Assembly: GCA_964621785.1 (NCBI GenBank)
Contig: CAZUPD010000019.1
Span: 17,007-81,006, forward strand
Direction: 5' to 3'
Length of the DNA stretch: 64,000 nucleotides
Source: JACKDW01 sp964621785
Lineage (GTDB): Bacteria; Myxococcota_A; Polyangia; Nannocystales; Nannocystaceae
Part shown: positions 17,706-26,105 of the stretch, in pieces
Layout of the letters: every line of letters begins with the position of its first letter
How positions within the stretch are numbered: the stretch's first letter is position 1
Made by a program: the position numbers and the translations under genes
Notes under the pieces: generated by a model
Seen by the model: only the letters and a program-made list of their open reading frames with translations
Database searches by the model: none
What the model was told of the DNA's origin: nothing

Positions 17706-18988
17706 GTTTTTCTAAAAAAATGTATTTGCATACGATCGCTGGGCTCGCTTCGCTCGGGCTTGTGCCCGTGGTCGCGGCGGCACCACCGGTCCAGGGCAAC
17801 GCTGTCACCCATATCGTCGGTGGTGACCTCCACGTGGGTGATGGCACCGTGGTCAAAAATGCCGTGATCGAGATCCGCGACGGCAAGATCCTCAGCGTGC
17901 AAGCGGGGGGAGCTGCCCCGGCCGGAAGCCAGATTCTCGACGCGAGTGGCAAGTGGGTCACGCCCGGGCTGATCGCCGCCGACACCGGTCTCGGGCTGAC
18001 CGAAATCGATCTAGAGCCGTCGACCCGCGACGACAGCTACACTAAGGACGACCCGATCCACGCCGCCTACGATGCGGCCTCGGCGATCAACAGCCGTTCG
18101 AATGCGATCCAAGTGCATGCGATCGACGGGATTACGACCGCAGCCGTCACCCCCTCCGGAGGATTAATTTCGGGACAGGTCGCGTGGATCGATTTGGTCT
18201 ACGGGGACGATGCCGGGATGGTCGCCCGCGCAGGTGTGGCCGTCGATGCTGCCCTGGGACAGGCCTACGGTGGGTCGCGGGCGGCGACCGTCGCCAAGTT
18301 GACCGAGGTGTTGGTCGAAGCACAGGGGTTTCCCCGCCGTAAGCAGGCACATGACCGCGGACAGTCGCGCAAGCTCGCCGCCCACTACCTCGACCTCGAA
18401 GCCCTGGGGCCACTGCTGCGCGGTCAGGCGGTCCTCACGTTGGCCTGTGACCGCGCCTCCGACATTCGTGCGGCCGTCGCCTTGGCCCAACGCTTCAACA
18501 TCAAGGTCGTGATTGTCGGCGGGGCCGAGGCCTGGCATGTCGCCCCCGAACTTGTACAAGCAAATATCCCGGTCGTGGTCCAGCCGACCAAAAACCTCCC
18601 GACCTCGTTTGACCGCATTGGCGCCCGGTCCGATCTGGCGACCGTGTTGCAACAGGCCGGTGTCGAGGTTGTGATCGGACGTCCCGGGGATGTCCACACG
18701 GTCCACAACCTCACCCAAGAGGCGGGAGTTGCCGTCGCCCACGGGTTGACGTGGGAGCAGGCTCTCTCAGCCGTGACCCGCAATGTGGCCCGCGCCTACG
18801 GGATGGACAAGGACTACGGGACGGTCGCCACCGGCAAGGTGGCAAACATCGTGATCTGGGACGGCGATCCGTTTGAGTTGTCATCGGCACCGACACAGGT
18901 GGTGATCCGCGGCAACACGATCCCGATGGTGTCCCGTCAAACCCAGCTGCGCGACCGCTACCGCGACCTGAGCCGGTTTCGTCCGTAG
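17702..18988 (+). CDS. Amidohydrolase-like exported protein lacking metal-ligand histidines
   Basis: The 428-residue protein has a Sec-type signal (MYLHTIAGLASLGLVPVVAAAP) without a lipobox. It follows the amidohydrolase fold: GKWVTPGLIAADTGLG at the usual HxH position, ACDRASDI, VIVGGAEAWHVAPEL and a C-terminal NIVIWDGDPFEL. The HxH pair and the first domain His are absent (IAADTGL and LACDRASD). It is therefore probably not a metal hydrolase on its own. The four-base overlap with the intact paralogue suggests a catalytic/non-catalytic pair, perhaps a heterodimer. That role is inference. Confidence 0.8.
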   Translation: MSFSKKMYLHTIAGLASLGLVPVVAAAPPVQGNAVTHIVGGDLHVGDGTVVKNAVIEIRDGKILSVQAGGAAPAGSQILDASGKWVTPGLIAADTGLGLTEIDLEPSTRDDSYTKDDPIHAAYDAASAINSRSNAIQVHAIDGITTAAVTPSGGLISGQVAWIDLVYGDDAGMVARAGVAVDAALGQAYGGSRAATVAKLTEVLVEAQGFPRRKQAHDRGQSRKLAAHYLDLEALGPLLRGQAVLTLACDRASDIRAAVALAQRFNIKVVIVGGAEAWHVAPELVQANIPVVVQPTKNLPTSFDRIGARSDLATVLQQAGVEVVIGRPGDVHTVHNLTQEAGVAVAHGLTWEQALSAVTRNVARAYGMDKDYGTVATGKVANIVIWDGDPFELSSAPTQVVIRGNTIPMVSRQTQLRDRYRDLSRFRP

Positions 18989-19197
18989 TTTGAGGAGCTC
19001 ACCGGTGTCGAACAGGTCGATACGTGGACCGGGCTCCTCCGAATGTTGTAAATACATTTTGGAGACCTGTGTATGCATTCGATGCGAGGTGCGGGACACG
19101 TGCGTCGCCGGCGGCTCGATCATCGGGCTTGTGCGTCACGCATAGAGAACTCGACGGGGCATCGATGGAGAGGCAAGGCCTCGTCGAGAGTTTTGTC

Positions 19198-19220
19198 GCC
19201 ACCACTACCTAGGTGGTGGC
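19198..19220. terminator. Hairpin spanning the zinc-ribbon gene stop codon
   Basis: GCCACCAC (19198-19205) pairs with GTGGTGGC (19213-19220) around a seven-base loop. It overlaps the last codons and stop of the minus-strand gene ending at 19209, between two convergent genes. On the minus strand it runs into GACAAAAC, not a clean T-run. A termination role is possible. Confidence 0.35.
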
Positions 19221-20606
19221 CTCGTCTAAATTTTTACACGCACCGCCGTGGAAATGGCGTGTGCACCCGTGATTGGCAGTCGGCTCGAGCGCGGTCCCGA
19301 CGTGGGTATGGCGGCGAGCGTGGATCGGTACACCCGTGCGGGTGCACTGTGGGCACCACTTCCCTCCTTTGGCCTCTAGCCACGACAGCGCAAACCGGTG
19401 TCCGGCGTGGCATGCCCACGACACTGGGATTCGCCCGCTGACATAGGATGTCGACAGGCACTGGCCGTCGTGGCGGCGGGCGAGATCCTTGCACCGCTGC
19501 AACGTTCCGCGGGCCTCAACGGCGCACACCGGGCACCAGCTACCATGGATCACCGACTTGGGCGTTGCGTTCCAGCGGTGTTTTTCGCGGCACTCCCATT
19601 CGAGTTTGGTCGAGTAATTTGCGTATACATCTGATGTGCAACGACCTCCCCGGGTCGCCGCCAAGGCCTGCATCTCTTCGAGGGTACGCTTGCGTTTGCC
19701 TTTGCGCCCGCGGGCGACTGCAGCACAAACGGGGCACCAAGTACCCATCACGATGTTCATCGGGCGGGCTTCCCATTCGTGTCCGTGGCGGCAGCGCCAG
19801 CGGATTTTGTGCAGATTGTTGATGTACTGGTCTGACATACAGGCGCCGCCGCGCATGCGTGCGAGCTCGCGGAGTTTTTCGATCGAGCCGCGGCTTTGTC
19901 CGTAGCAATCCGGGCACCAACTTCCGCGGAGGATTGTCTCGGCGCAGGCGGTCCACGTGTGTCCGGTTTCGCATTGCCATTTCATCGGCGTACGCATCGA
20001 CCGGTAGCGGGTCGAGAGGCACACGCCACCATTTTCGCGGGCGACGGCCTGCATTTGTTCGATCGAGTGCTCGCTGCGGCCGCGACACAACATGCACCAC
20101 GAGCCCTGTTTGACGGATGCGGGAGTGCGGGAAAACTCGTGACCGTGGCGGCAACTCCAGCGCAGTTTTTCGCTGCTGCCGCGATAGGTGGTCGACAGGC
20201 AGCGACCCCCACGGATCGCGGCCACATTGTGCATATCTTCGATCTTTGCTTTGCCCCGGCGACACAGGTGCTTGAGCTGGGCCATGATCGCCTGCTCGCG
20301 TGGATCGTCGTGGACGCGCAGACGCTTGCGGGCACATTTGCGACACCACGAACCCGCCTTGATCGACGATGAAGTCGCCTCCCAGCGATGACCTTGGCGG
20401 CACTCCCACCCCAACTTTGTGCGCGAGTTGACGTATTCAGACGATAGGCAACGTCCGCCGTGGCGCTGGGCGATCGCCCTCATCGAAGCGAGATAGGCCT
20501 CGCGCTTTTGTCGAGAAAGCCGCGGCTTTGACTGTTTGGCGGGGTGCTTTCTCGCAGTTGTTGACTCGCTAGCAGGGGTGGGAGTGGGCGCAGATAGAGT
20601 TCGCAT
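19209..20606 (-). CDS. Protein of six tandem zinc-ribbon repeats
   Basis: The 465-residue protein has a basic Pro/Ser/Thr-rich N-terminus and six repeats of about 50 residues, at about 42-91, 125-174, 183-234, 243-294, 310-361 and 369-421. Each reads GGxCxSxxY, then W-x-C-x3-H (as in WECRQGH), then GSWC-x2-C. This gives one CX3H...CX2C zinc site per repeat. The pattern resembles the probable zinc-ribbon (DUF4379-like) domains, which are often found near nucleases. No nuclease domain is present here. Binding of DNA or RNA by a string of fingers is likely but inferred. ATG 20606 is the first start; the upstream 20640-20700 is AT-rich. Confidence 0.8.
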   Translation of the reverse strand: MRTLSAPTPTPASESTTARKHPAKQSKPRLSRQKREAYLASMRAIAQRHGGRCLSSEYVNSRTKLGWECRQGHRWEATSSSIKAGSWCRKCARKRLRVHDDPREQAIMAQLKHLCRRGKAKIEDMHNVAAIRGGRCLSTTYRGSSEKLRWSCRHGHEFSRTPASVKQGSWCMLCRGRSEHSIEQMQAVARENGGVCLSTRYRSMRTPMKWQCETGHTWTACAETILRGSWCPDCYGQSRGSIEKLRELARMRGGACMSDQYINNLHKIRWRCRHGHEWEARPMNIVMGTWCPVCAAVARGRKGKRKRTLEEMQALAATRGGRCTSDVYANYSTKLEWECREKHRWNATPKSVIHGSWCPVCAVEARGTLQRCKDLARRHDGQCLSTSYVSGRIPVSWACHAGHRFALSWLEAKGGKWCPQCTRTGVPIHARRHTHVGTALEPTANHGCTRHFHGGACKNLDEATT

Positions 20607-20868
20607 GCCGCACCGGTTCGGCCAGATTTCCCCGCTGTTGCACGGATTCAGATCATTTTTTATAAACTTTTGAAACTATTTATTAAAAACATCTTCGTAT
20701 GAGTGCGTCGATCCACCGGCAGCGGACTGTCGATGAACTTGTAGCGGCGGGATTGTCGAGCAGCAGCGTTGCGCCGAACTTATGCGATGCTGCGCGAAGG
20801 GCATCCGCGGACCGGTGGGATACGGCGAGGGATCCGGCCGAACCTGCCGTGCGGTGGTGGCTTTGCGC
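20607..20868. other. Intergenic stretch without a supported gene
   Basis: An AT-rich part at 20648-20695 (TTTTTATAAACTTTTGAAAC and following) probably holds the promoter of the zinc-ribbon gene. The remainder lies past the end of the candidate selenoprotein gene and shows no convincing reading frame on either strand. Confidence 0.4.
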
Positions 20869-21282
20869 TCAGTCGAGGACCACGCCCGGGGGAGGGCATC
20901 CGCCGAACTGGTTGCACGCGTGCCCGAGGATCAGCTCACCGTACCGCGTACTTGTGGTCTTGGGACGCCAGCCGCGTTGTACGCGTTCGGCGAGCAGCAT
21001 ATCGGCGTTCGGTTGTTGACCCCACACGGCGACCGCCGTGACCCCGCCGAGTCACGTGCTGTCAAACTGAAGCCACAGGTCGCGATAGGGCATGACGACA
21101 TCGACTGTGTACTCGTCTTGGTTGATCACATCGGCGATTTCAATCGGGTCGAGGGTCAAGCTCCATTGCACGACGTGTTCGAGGGTACAAAGTGGGGTCA
21201 CCATCTCGGCGAGCTCGCGGCGTCGCGGCGCCGGAAGCTCGATATGAAACCTGACGTCCACCCTAAAAAGCGTAGCAGACAA
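20869..21282 (-). CDS. Conserved small protein with in-frame TGA: candidate selenoprotein or nonsense-interrupted gene
   Basis: From TTG 21282 (GTG 21261 is also good) 76 codons run to a TGA at 21054-21052. The same frame continues for 60 more codons to a second TGA at 20871-20869. Both halves look like real protein with high GC at third positions. The first ends NQDEYTVDVVMPYRD, LWLQFDST. The second begins LGGVTAVAVWGQQPNADMLL and ends with C-x5-C (CNQFGGC). A hairpin lies 12-27 bases after the TGA, with loop GGUC, matching the bacterial SECIS layout. Options are selenocysteine, a nonsense mutation or a sequencing error. No function is recognised; it would be a cytoplasmic protein of about 137 residues. 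Confidence 0.6.
21025..21040 (-). promoter_or_regulatory. Possible bacterial SECIS hairpin
   Basis: Read on the minus strand, CACGGC-GGUC-GCCGUG forms a perfect six-bp stem with a four-base loop. The loop starts 17 bases after the in-frame UGA at 21054-21052. Known bacterial SECIS elements have an apical loop 16-37 nt after UGA with a G in the first two loop bases, and the E. coli fdhF loop also contains GGUC. GC-rich hairpins arise by chance, so this is suggestive only. Confidence 0.45.
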
Positions 21283-21420
21283 ATGTCAGTTGGGAAATGC
21301 CGTTATCGTCGAACGTTGAAGTCACAACGGAGAGCGGCCGCGGGAGAGACGTCGAGGAAAATAGATGCTGATACATATGAGGATCTTGACACCCGCGGGC
21401 GGAAGCGGTTGCTTGAGGCG

Positions 21421-22485
21421 GTGAAGCACCCGACCATCGTCGTCTCACTGATGTGGATACTCGCAGCCTGTGGCCAAGCAGATGGCGAGACCGCGGCGAC
21501 AACTGTGGAACATACAACGATTCCGACGAGTCAGCCGACGTCGATGTCCGATCCGATGAGCGAGACTTCGGAGGGTCATGGGTCGTCGGCCAACGGGACG
21601 TCCGACACACTCACCGGGGGCGACGGGGATGGCGACGGGGACGGAGATGGAGACGGAGATGGAGACGGAGACGGGGATGGTGACGGAGACGGAGACGGAG
21701 ACGGGGACGGAGATGGAGACGGGGATGGTGACGGAGACGGAGACGGAGACATCGATCCAAATGATTGCTCGACCAATCCGATTCCGTGGTGCGACGAGCA
21801 GACGACTCCTACCCCGAATGGGATTCCGGTGCCCCCCGACGGCCTCGGAGGGTGTCCGCCCGGGATGGCCGCGGTCGCCGATTTCTGCATCGATCGGTGG
21901 GAAGCCGCCCTCGTCGAGGTTCTCCCGGGTGATTCGTTCGCGCCATGGTCTCCGTATGCCCATCCCGGTGCGGCCATTGTTCGCGCGGTGAGTGCCCCCG
22001 GTTTGGTCCCCCAGAGTTACATCGATCAACTTTCAGCCGCGGGCGCGTGTACAGAAGCTGGTAAGCGCCTTTGTACAGACAATGAATGGTTGCGGGCCTG
22101 TCAGGGGCCCGACCAATTTGTCTTTCCCTACGGTGACACGGTCATGCCGGGTGTGTGCAACGACGATCGCCCATGCCATCCGGCGATCCAGTACTTCGAG
22201 ACGGCCGCCGACTGGATCTGGTCGGAGCTCGGGCATCCATGTCTCGCTCAGCTCCCGGCTGGGTTGGCGCCTACGGGGGAATTCGATGGCTGTACAACGA
22301 CTGAAGGCATTCACGATATGATGGGGAACCTCCACGAGTGGACGGCCGATCCCGAGGGCACGTTTCGCGGCGGTTTTTATGTTGACACCGAGATCAACGG
22401 ACCAGGTTGTCTCTACAAGACAACGGCCCATAACGTGTACCACTGGGATTACTCGACCGGGTTTCGCTGCTGCGCGGATTTTTGA
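21421..22485 (+). CDS. SUMF1/formylglycine-generating-enzyme-fold lipoprotein with poly(Gly-Asp) linker
   Basis: From GTG 21421, with GAGG just upstream, the protein is 354 residues. It starts with lipoprotein signal VKHPTIVVSLMWILAAC, then a Ser/Thr-rich stretch and 22 Gly-Asp dipeptides (21619-21750). The remaining 240 residues show the SUMF1/FGE-like fold: CPPGMAAVADFCIDRWEA, GKRLCTDNEWLRACQG, IHDMMGNLHEWTAD, FRGGFYVD and a final STGFRCC. The Cys pattern of true FGE near RGG is not evident, so it is probably a surface-exposed binding relative. The repeat may vary in length. The upstream frame to 20782 crosses non-coding sequence and is not used. Confidence 0.8.
   Translation: MKHPTIVVSLMWILAACGQADGETAATTVEHTTIPTSQPTSMSDPMSETSEGHGSSANGTSDTLTGGDGDGDGDGDGDGDGDGDGDGDGDGDGDGDGDGDGDGDGDGDGDIDPNDCSTNPIPWCDEQTTPTPNGIPVPPDGLGGCPPGMAAVADFCIDRWEAALVEVLPGDSFAPWSPYAHPGAAIVRAVSAPGLVPQSYIDQLSAAGACTEAGKRLCTDNEWLRACQGPDQFVFPYGDTVMPGVCNDDRPCHPAIQYFETAADWIWSELGHPCLAQLPAGLAPTGEFDGCTTTEGIHDMMGNLHEWTADPEGTFRGGFYVDTEINGPGCLYKTTAHNVYHWDYSTGFRCCADF
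21619..21750 (+). repeat. In-gene Gly-Asp repeat (22 dipeptides)
   Basis: 132 bp of GGN-GAY hexamers encode 22 Gly-Asp pairs. Within it a longer unit containing GGGGATGGTGACGGAGAC appears twice, showing growth by duplication of multi-hexamer blocks. Acidic and flexible, it separates the lipid anchor from the globular domain and could bind calcium. Confidence 0.95.
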
Positions 22486-22751
22486 ACGTCGAGAGCACCG
22501 CCGGTGTTTTCTCGACGTCGACAACGTGTCGCCCTGCACGATACATGGAGCGTTGATTTCAGTGACTATACATTTTTGGACTTCGTCTCGCGGCGCCAGG
22601 AAACCATAACAATCGAGCAGTTTCGGTGCGCCCATGCATTCATGGTGAAATTTGCGTTGTAAATTGGTGACGCTTTGTCATTGTCGAAATCGCACTTCGT
22701 CCTCGGATAGACATCGTTCTCAAACGACACGGGGCGGTGTAGAATCGAGAC
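22486..22751. other. Intergenic region between two lipoprotein genes
   Basis: These 266 bp contain no supported reading frame. The base composition is more AT-rich than in the flanking genes (22535-22700), so it probably carries the promoter of the vWA lipoprotein gene. Confidence 0.35.
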
Positions 22752-23933
22752 GTGAAAGCGATTCGCTGTGTGGTGCTTCCGTGGGTCTTTTTGGTCGGCT
22801 GTCCCTACGCAAACCCCGACTACGACGCGGCGATGACAATGACGACGTCGTCGTCACCGACATCTGGATCGACCACAACCGCAGGTCCGCCGACAACACA
22901 AACATCCGATACGACCACTTCTCCTGGTACATCGGGAACAGACTCGCAAACCGATTCGACCTCCGAGCCGGAAACGCTGACGGACGCGACGACGACAGGT
23001 GAACCCGTCACGACCACACTGACGCTCACGGACTCCGATACGACGACCGATTCCACCGATTCAGGAGGGCTCACTTGTCATTCCGTCGATCTCCTGCTGC
23101 CTAATTTAATGTTCGTCATCGACCATTCGGCGACGATGGCCGAACAGACCAATGATGGGGCGCGAAGGTACCTGCGAGACACAGTTGTTCAAGAACTCGG
23201 GAATGTATACGCAGGTTCCCTCAATAAGGATGTCAAAGCGGGGGTGATTGTCTATCCCCGCATCGGCGGAACCCAGTGTAGTGATGCGATTCTCGACGTA
23301 GGATTACAGACACAATGGAAGGGTGCCTACAATGTGGCAGTCGATGATGCCCCCGCGGGAGCAGCTCCTTTGAGCAGCGCTTTGACGCTGGCCTACGAGG
23401 AGCTCATGGTGGGGTTCCTGCCGCGAAATGCGGTCATACTCATCACCGACGGAGTGCCCAATTGTGAGTCCGACAACACCGAACTCGCCGATACCGGGGT
23501 ACTCGACCAAATTCAAACGGCAGCCTTTATCGGTATCCGCACCTTTTCGGTGGGGATTTCTACCAACCAGATGTTCGTCGACGATGCCCTCGAGCCCACC
23601 GACTTGTTGCCCGAAGAGCTCCTCCCACAAATGACCCTTGCCGGACATACTCCGGTCGGCAATCAGGAAGGCTACTATTTGGTCGACGATCTCGCATCGG
23701 CCACAGAAGTGGCGGTCGACCTCGGGCGTCGGATCATGTGTCAGATGATTCCACCCATGCTCGACTTTTCCGAGATTGCTGATCAAGTCGTGGTCAAACT
23801 CGATGGGGAGGAGTACAAGTTGGATAATTGTGTGACGATCAAGGAGATCAATTCAAGGGTCGAAGTGTCGCTTTGCGAGGAGGCCTGCGATGACGTTCTC
23901 GATGGAGTCGACATCGTAGAGGTATGCATCTGA
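22752..23933 (+). CDS. von Willebrand factor A domain lipoprotein with Thr/Ser-rich linker
   Basis: The 393-residue protein starts at GTG 22752. A short lipoprotein signal (VVLPWVFLVGC) is followed by about 80 residues of Thr/Ser/Asp-rich linker. From residue about 112 there is a vWA domain: LMFVIDHSATMAEQ gives a DxSxT MIDAS variant, and NAVILITDGVPNCESD supplies the second metal Asp. The C-terminal part has several Cys (LCEEACDDV, VCI). It is probably an outer-membrane, outward-facing adhesion or binding protein. It stands beside the SUMF1-fold lipoprotein with the same anchor-linker-domain design. Confidence 0.8.
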   Translation: MKAIRCVVLPWVFLVGCPYANPDYDAAMTMTTSSSPTSGSTTTAGPPTTQTSDTTTSPGTSGTDSQTDSTSEPETLTDATTTGEPVTTTLTLTDSDTTTDSTDSGGLTCHSVDLLLPNLMFVIDHSATMAEQTNDGARRYLRDTVVQELGNVYAGSLNKDVKAGVIVYPRIGGTQCSDAILDVGLQTQWKGAYNVAVDDAPAGAAPLSSALTLAYEELMVGFLPRNAVILITDGVPNCESDNTELADTGVLDQIQTAAFIGIRTFSVGISTNQMFVDDALEPTDLLPEELLPQMTLAGHTPVGNQEGYYLVDDLASATEVAVDLGRRIMCQMIPPMLDFSEIADQVVVKLDGEEYKLDNCVTIKEINSRVEVSLCEEACDDVLDGVDIVEVCI

Positions 23934-24025
23934 TGTTCCGTCAGGCTCTCCTAGCAGCCCGTGGATTTCCTCGAAGCCGAGAGGACCCACGCACCCCTCG
24001 GCAGCCGCGATCATAAAAGCCCGCG

Positions 24026-24859
24026 CTAGCGCTGGAGTTTGAGCAACTCGTTGCGGATGTCCTGCTCCAGCTTCCCCATACACTCAGGGCGGTAGCGACG
24101 GTACGAGCCGGTGATGTTACCGCCCGGCGCAATGACAAACGAAAATGGAAAGTTGGGGCTGCGGTAATCGTCGGCGAGCTTTTGCCCTTTGATCAGGATT
24201 TTGCCGGCGATCTTGCGCTCTTTGATGAACTCGTCGACCTTTTCCGACTCTTCGTCGGTGGCGACGGCGATCAACGTCAAGCCGTACTTGCGGTAGCGAC
24301 GGTACAGGCGCGAGAACTCGGGCAGCTCCTTGAGGCACGGCTTACACCAGGTGCCCCAGAAGTTGAGCAGCACCACGCGGCGGCGGTAGGACTGGAGGTC
24401 GATGGTTTTGCCCGAGGTCGTCGGGAGGGCCATCGCTTTGGCCTGGGTGTTGACGCCCGGATCCTGGCCGCAGGATTTGTCGACACTTTTATAAAGTGGC
24501 GGCGGCAAGCTCGGCTCGGCCTTGGTTTTTGGTTGGGTACTTGCAGGTTGGGTCGTCGCCGAATCGTTTGTACCTGCACTGGTTTCAGGATCGACCTGGG
24601 CGACGGTTGCCTCGCCATCGCCACCGGTCCCGGCCGCATCGGGTGTCTCGGGTTGACCCGCGCTCGAGTCGTCCACGGGGGCTTCGGCATCTGGTTGATC
24701 CTGCACCGAACCTCCGCCCGTGTCGTGATCGGCGGCTTCAGCAGCGGCATCTCCCCCAGGTGCGACGGCGGCATCGGGGATCTTCGGCTCGGGGTTGGTC
24801 GGCGGGGATGCGCATCCACCCAGGCCGAGACACAGACCGATCGTCAAGACACTACGCAT
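24026..24859 (-). CDS. TlpA/ResA-like thioredoxin-fold lipoprotein
   Basis: From ATG 24859 the protein is 277 residues. The lipoprotein signal is MRSVLTIGLCLGLGGC, followed by about 90 residues rich in Ala, Asp, Gly, Pro and Thr. The thioredoxin domain starts near residue 140, with VVLLNFWGTWCKPCLKELPE (the WCxxC redox pair) and FPFSFVIAPGG with the usual structural Pro near the cis position. Such proteins reduce or isomerise periplasmic disulphides. Its start overlaps the end of the aminotransferase gene by eight bases, so the two are co-translated. The functional link between them is unclear. Confidence 0.85.
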   Translation of the reverse strand: MRSVLTIGLCLGLGGCASPPTNPEPKIPDAAVAPGGDAAAEAADHDTGGGSVQDQPDAEAPVDDSSAGQPETPDAAGTGGDGEATVAQVDPETSAGTNDSATTQPASTQPKTKAEPSLPPPLYKSVDKSCGQDPGVNTQAKAMALPTTSGKTIDLQSYRRRVVLLNFWGTWCKPCLKELPEFSRLYRRYRKYGLTLIAVATDEESEKVDEFIKERKIAGKILIKGQKLADDYRSPNFPFSFVIAPGGNITGSYRRYRPECMGKLEQDIRNELLKLQR

Positions 24860-26105
24860 TGGACGGCTCCAAACAATTTGCAAGTGCATTCCAGACCTCT
24901 CGTAATTCAGCTTCTCCAGCCCCGTAGGGGAACAACAACCGCACGGTATGTTCGCCACACACCGTGACGAGAATTCTGTGCTTGTGCATCAACTCGGTTC
25001 CCAATGGGCCGGCGGCCTTGTTCTCGGGGCGGTCGATCTGGATTCCGATCATCGCCCCGTGTCCCCGGATCTCGGTCACGCGGGCGATCGGACGCTCCTT
25101 GGCGAGCTTTTTTAGGGTCGGCAGTTGGGCGGCCGCACGGGCGAGTAGCCCTTCTTCTTCGATGATCCGCAAGGTCGCAAGGCCGGCGCTGCAGGCCAGG
25201 GGATTGCCGCCGAAAGTCGTTCCGTGGGTGCCGCGACCCATCGCATCGGCCAACGCTTGGCGGGCGAGACAGGCAGCAATCGGAAACCCGCCGCCGAGGG
25301 CCTTGGCCAGCCACAAAATGTCAGGTTGATCGGCCGGGTTGTCGCCGACGATCGTGGTCCAGGCCGACCAGTTGCCGGTGCGTCCGACTCCGGTCTGGAT
25401 TTCGTCGGCGCCGAGCAGGGCTCCGTTGACGGTACAAATTTTTCGCAACCCGAGCAGGAACTCCCGCGATGCCGGGAATACACCCCCTTCGCCCTGAATC
25501 GGCTCGACAAACACTGCAGCGATCTCGGCTCCGTGTTCGGCAAACTCGCGTTCGACGGCCGCGAGGTCGCCATACGGCACACGCATGACGCGGCTGTGCA
25601 CGAACGCCGGCTTGTCGATCAGTTCTCGCGGACAGCTGATATAGGGCGCGCGGTAGGCCGGGTTGGCGGTCAGCGACAGGGCGCCGAGGGTGCGCCCGTG
25701 AAAAGCTCCGTCAAACGCGAGGATGCGGTTGCGGCCGGTTGCCCGCAGGGCCAGCTTGATGGCAGCTTCGGTCGCTTCGGTCCCGGTGGTGCCGAAAAAA
25801 ACACGGGCGTCGGCGACCGGGAACAGGTTGATGAGGCGGGCGGCGAGTTGTTGTTGCGGCGCGGTGGCAAACGAGTTGGCACAGGCCGCGAGGCGTCCGA
25901 GTTGGCGGTGGATCGCCTCGATCCACAGCGGGTGGGCATGGCCCAGCGGCGCACAGCCGATCCCGCCGATCGCGTCGAGGTATTCGGTTCCGTCGGCCGC
26001 ACGTACGCGCAGACTGCCGCCGCCCTGTTCACAGGGGACGGCCTGTTCGAGCATCACCCCGCGATCCGGGTAAGTAGGCCAGCGAATTTGGCTGTCGTCA
26101 CGCAT
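24852..26105 (-). CDS. Class III PLP aminotransferase (acetylornithine aminotransferase-like)
   Basis: From ATG 26105 the protein is 417 residues, usual for class III aminotransferases such as ArgD/DapC. Motifs present are FFGTTGTEATEAAIKLALRA, FDGAFHGRTLGALSLT, VFVEPIQGEGG, GADEIQTGVGRTG and LAKALGGGFPIAA, the last with the PLP Lys. The expected role is transfer of an amino group in arginine or lysine biosynthesis, but substrate cannot be told from ornithine or 4-aminobutyrate relatives. It overlaps the downstream TlpA-like gene. The N-terminal 16 residues of the longer frame do not resemble the family. Confidence 0.85.
   Translation of the reverse strand: MRDDSQIRWPTYPDRGVMLEQAVPCEQGGGSLRVRAADGTEYLDAIGGIGCAPLGHAHPLWIEAIHRQLGRLAACANSFATAPQQQLAARLINLFPVADARVFFGTTGTEATEAAIKLALRATGRNRILAFDGAFHGRTLGALSLTANPAYRAPYISCPRELIDKPAFVHSRVMRVPYGDLAAVEREFAEHGAEIAAVFVEPIQGEGGVFPASREFLLGLRKICTVNGALLGADEIQTGVGRTGNWSAWTTIVGDNPADQPDILWLAKALGGGFPIAACLARQALADAMGRGTHGTTFGGNPLACSAGLATLRIIEEEGLLARAAAQLPTLKKLAKERPIARVTEIRGHGAMIGIQIDRPENKAAGPLGTELMHKHRILVTVCGEHTVRLLFPYGAGEAELREVWNALANCLEPSNA

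Noticed and set aside
20699..21019. Plus-strand frame of 106 codons with a faint helix-turn-helix look
   Set aside because: No frame continues the similarity, and the minus strand here has the better coding signal.
20782..21420. Extension of the SUMF1 lipoprotein frame upstream
   Set aside because: The lipoprotein signal begins at GTG 21421 with a ribosome site. The upstream part is antisense to the candidate selenoprotein gene.
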